Source: Archegozetes longisetosus (lineage: Eukaryota; Arthropoda; Arachnida; Sarcoptiformes; Trhypochthoniidae). From it: a DNA stretch of 64,000 nucleotides. A program made the translations under genes and the position numbers. The first letter of the stretch is position 1, and each line of letters starts with the position of its first letter. The notes beneath the pieces are model-generated. The model saw nothing but the letters and a program-made list of their open reading frames with translations, searched no databases and was not told where the DNA came from. The stretch is taken from contig JAEMBT020000003.1 in the NCBI GenBank assembly GCA_018873245.2, positions 4,917,843-4,981,842 on the forward strand. Reading direction: 5' to 3'. Below, piece by piece: positions 62,705 through 64,000 of this stretch.

Positions 62705-63106
62705 TTTATGAAACAGTTTTAATTTTGCTTACCTGTTAGTAGATACTTAGATTTTAAAATAGACAAGATTTAAGATAGGCAAACTATCCTTACCTGCGAT
62801 TTTAATATCAAATCTTTTAATTTGATTTTATACAAAAGAAGCATCTTTATTGTAACTTACAAAATAATAAAACAATATTAAAATATGTGATAGAAGATTT
62901 ATTACTTTTGGGATAAAAATTGGACTTATTGGAAATATAATTTATAGAAATATGATGATGTATCATTTGAATTATTTTTTATCGACTAAGATTTTTTAAA
63001 TCTACGGGTGAATCGGGGCTAATGGGTCTAAAGGGGTTCCAGACCTCCCACTCTCAAGTGTGATATATCATTGGATTCAGTTGGTCACTCTATATAAAAT
63101 AATGTC
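62705..63106. other. Remaining 3' flank of elongase G, then unassigned
   Basis: To about 63000 this continues the type-1 3' flank (TTACCTGTTAGTAGATACTTAG). A short unique stretch, with GGTCTAAAGGGGTTCC, then leads to the duplicated segment. No gene is seen. Confidence 0.5.
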
Positions 63107-64000
63107 AATCATTAGTGAAATTTTTATAAACATTTAAATTGGAATTCCCAGGAAAATTCTTACTGTTATTTGGGTTCTTAGTTATTTTTAAATTATTTCT
63201 TTTGATTGTTAAAGAGAATTGACTGACATTTGTCAGATCTACAAGTTATTTCTGTTAAATAACATTGTTTCCGAAAATTCAAACCATGATACTTGAAATG
63301 ATACAAATTCATAAGTCCTGTCAAATCGGTAGTTTCTTTAGATATATTTTATATAAATAACTACCTTCAAATCAATAGAATAAGTTAGTGTAAATTTCTT
63401 TTTCCAAGAAAACCCTTTAATATTATTTGTTTTACAATATTCACATGAGAAGGTTAGGTAAATTATAATCAACCGAATATTCACAAGAGCTCCTATAATG
63501 TAGATTACTCTATTTCCGTATTTATTGGTATTAAAAATTTGTTCCGAAGCTTAGTTGTTTTTATATTTTACAATTTAATTGAAGAATCAGTGAGTTTTTG
63601 AAGCGGATTTCTTATACTATTTCTGATAAAATTCAAAGAATAGTAAGAAAGAACGATGGTATTACCCTAATTATAGGAAATACAACAATCTGGCAAGTTT
63701 GTTTGAAGTAAACAATTGTAACCAAATCGCGATTGCGATGCATTGCAATAATTGAATTTTTGTTGTACAATTTTTCCATCACAGATATTTCTACCATTTA
63801 GGTCCTAATGTGGCCAAAGTGTAATGCGAATACATGATCATATGAATGAAACAATTGATTATCGTTACAATTGAAATGGTAGACGTTAGAAGAATAAAGT
63901 AATTTTTATATTTAAAAACTTAAGACTTATCAAATTCTGAAAGAAGTTGTTTCCACAGACTCATTAGGTTATCAATAAAAAAGTAATGAAATGATTCAAA
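63107..64000. repeat. Second copy of the 55201-56290 segment, lacking two MITEs
   Basis: Near-identical to 55201-56290 but without the 164-bp MITE, and preceded by a single AATCATTAGT in place of the 432-bp MITE and its duplication. It is cut by the window edge. Confidence 0.9.
63587..63884 (-). pseudogene. Type-2 ELOVL exon-3 copy
   Basis: The minus-strand equivalent of exon 3 of copy D, with the same stops after the MYSY region. Exon 2 would lie beyond the window, if present. Confidence 0.7.

Overview
The window looks like a piece of an AT-rich arthropod nuclear genome. It has spliced genes, GT-AG introns, TA-flanked Tc1/mariner and pogo elements, Ty3/gypsy retroelements (one with Env-like genes), a tRNA-derived SINE and many MITEs. 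Nothing bacterial is present. The species cannot be named from the sequence.

The only host genes I recognise are a local cluster of fatty-acid elongases (ELO/ELOVL family). There are two types. Type 1 (262 aa, three exons) has copies C (14238-16325, +) and G (59933-61738, +), both intact on paper; B (10854-7575, -) and F (37765-42665, +), both broken; and an exon-1 scrap near 52973. Type 2 (283 aa, three exons) has copy A (600-2427, +; one nonsense codon), copy D (57474-55683, -; decayed), an exon-1 fragment (4113-3848, -) and exon-3 fragments (51780-52070, +; 63884-63587, -). Flanks and introns are shared among copies, so mobile elements can often be dated against an empty site in a sister copy.

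Region by region: 1-7.6 kb holds type-2 copy A, an inverted exon-1 fragment, MITEs and a DD41D mariner. From 7.6 to 16.3 kb, elongases B and C stand head-to-head in a palindrome of about 3.8 kb; B is split by a hAT-like insertion. From 16.8 to 23.3 kb there are MITEs, a near-perfect 670-bp foldback, and an unclassified DNA element whose main ORF is interrupted by a solo LTR. From 23.3 to 35.8 kb lies a 12.5-kb minus-strand gypsy/errantivirus-like element. From 35.8 to 43.6 kb is elongase F, with a Tigger element and a second solo LTR in its intron. From 43.7 to 50.7 kb a 4.2-kb gypsy element sits inside a DD37E mariner transposase gene. From 50.7 to 64 kb are elongase fragments, a second palindrome, more MITEs, elongase G and a duplicated type-2 tail.

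The most unusual object is the 12.5-kb retroelement. Besides gag, protease, RT/RNase H and integrase it carries two tandem Env-like modules that share a cysteine/cleavage-site layout, three copies of a small LCxxC cysteine domain spread over consecutive reading frames between protease and RT, a canonical-looking -1 slippery heptamer at the first frame junction, and an extra ORF between env and the 3' LTR.
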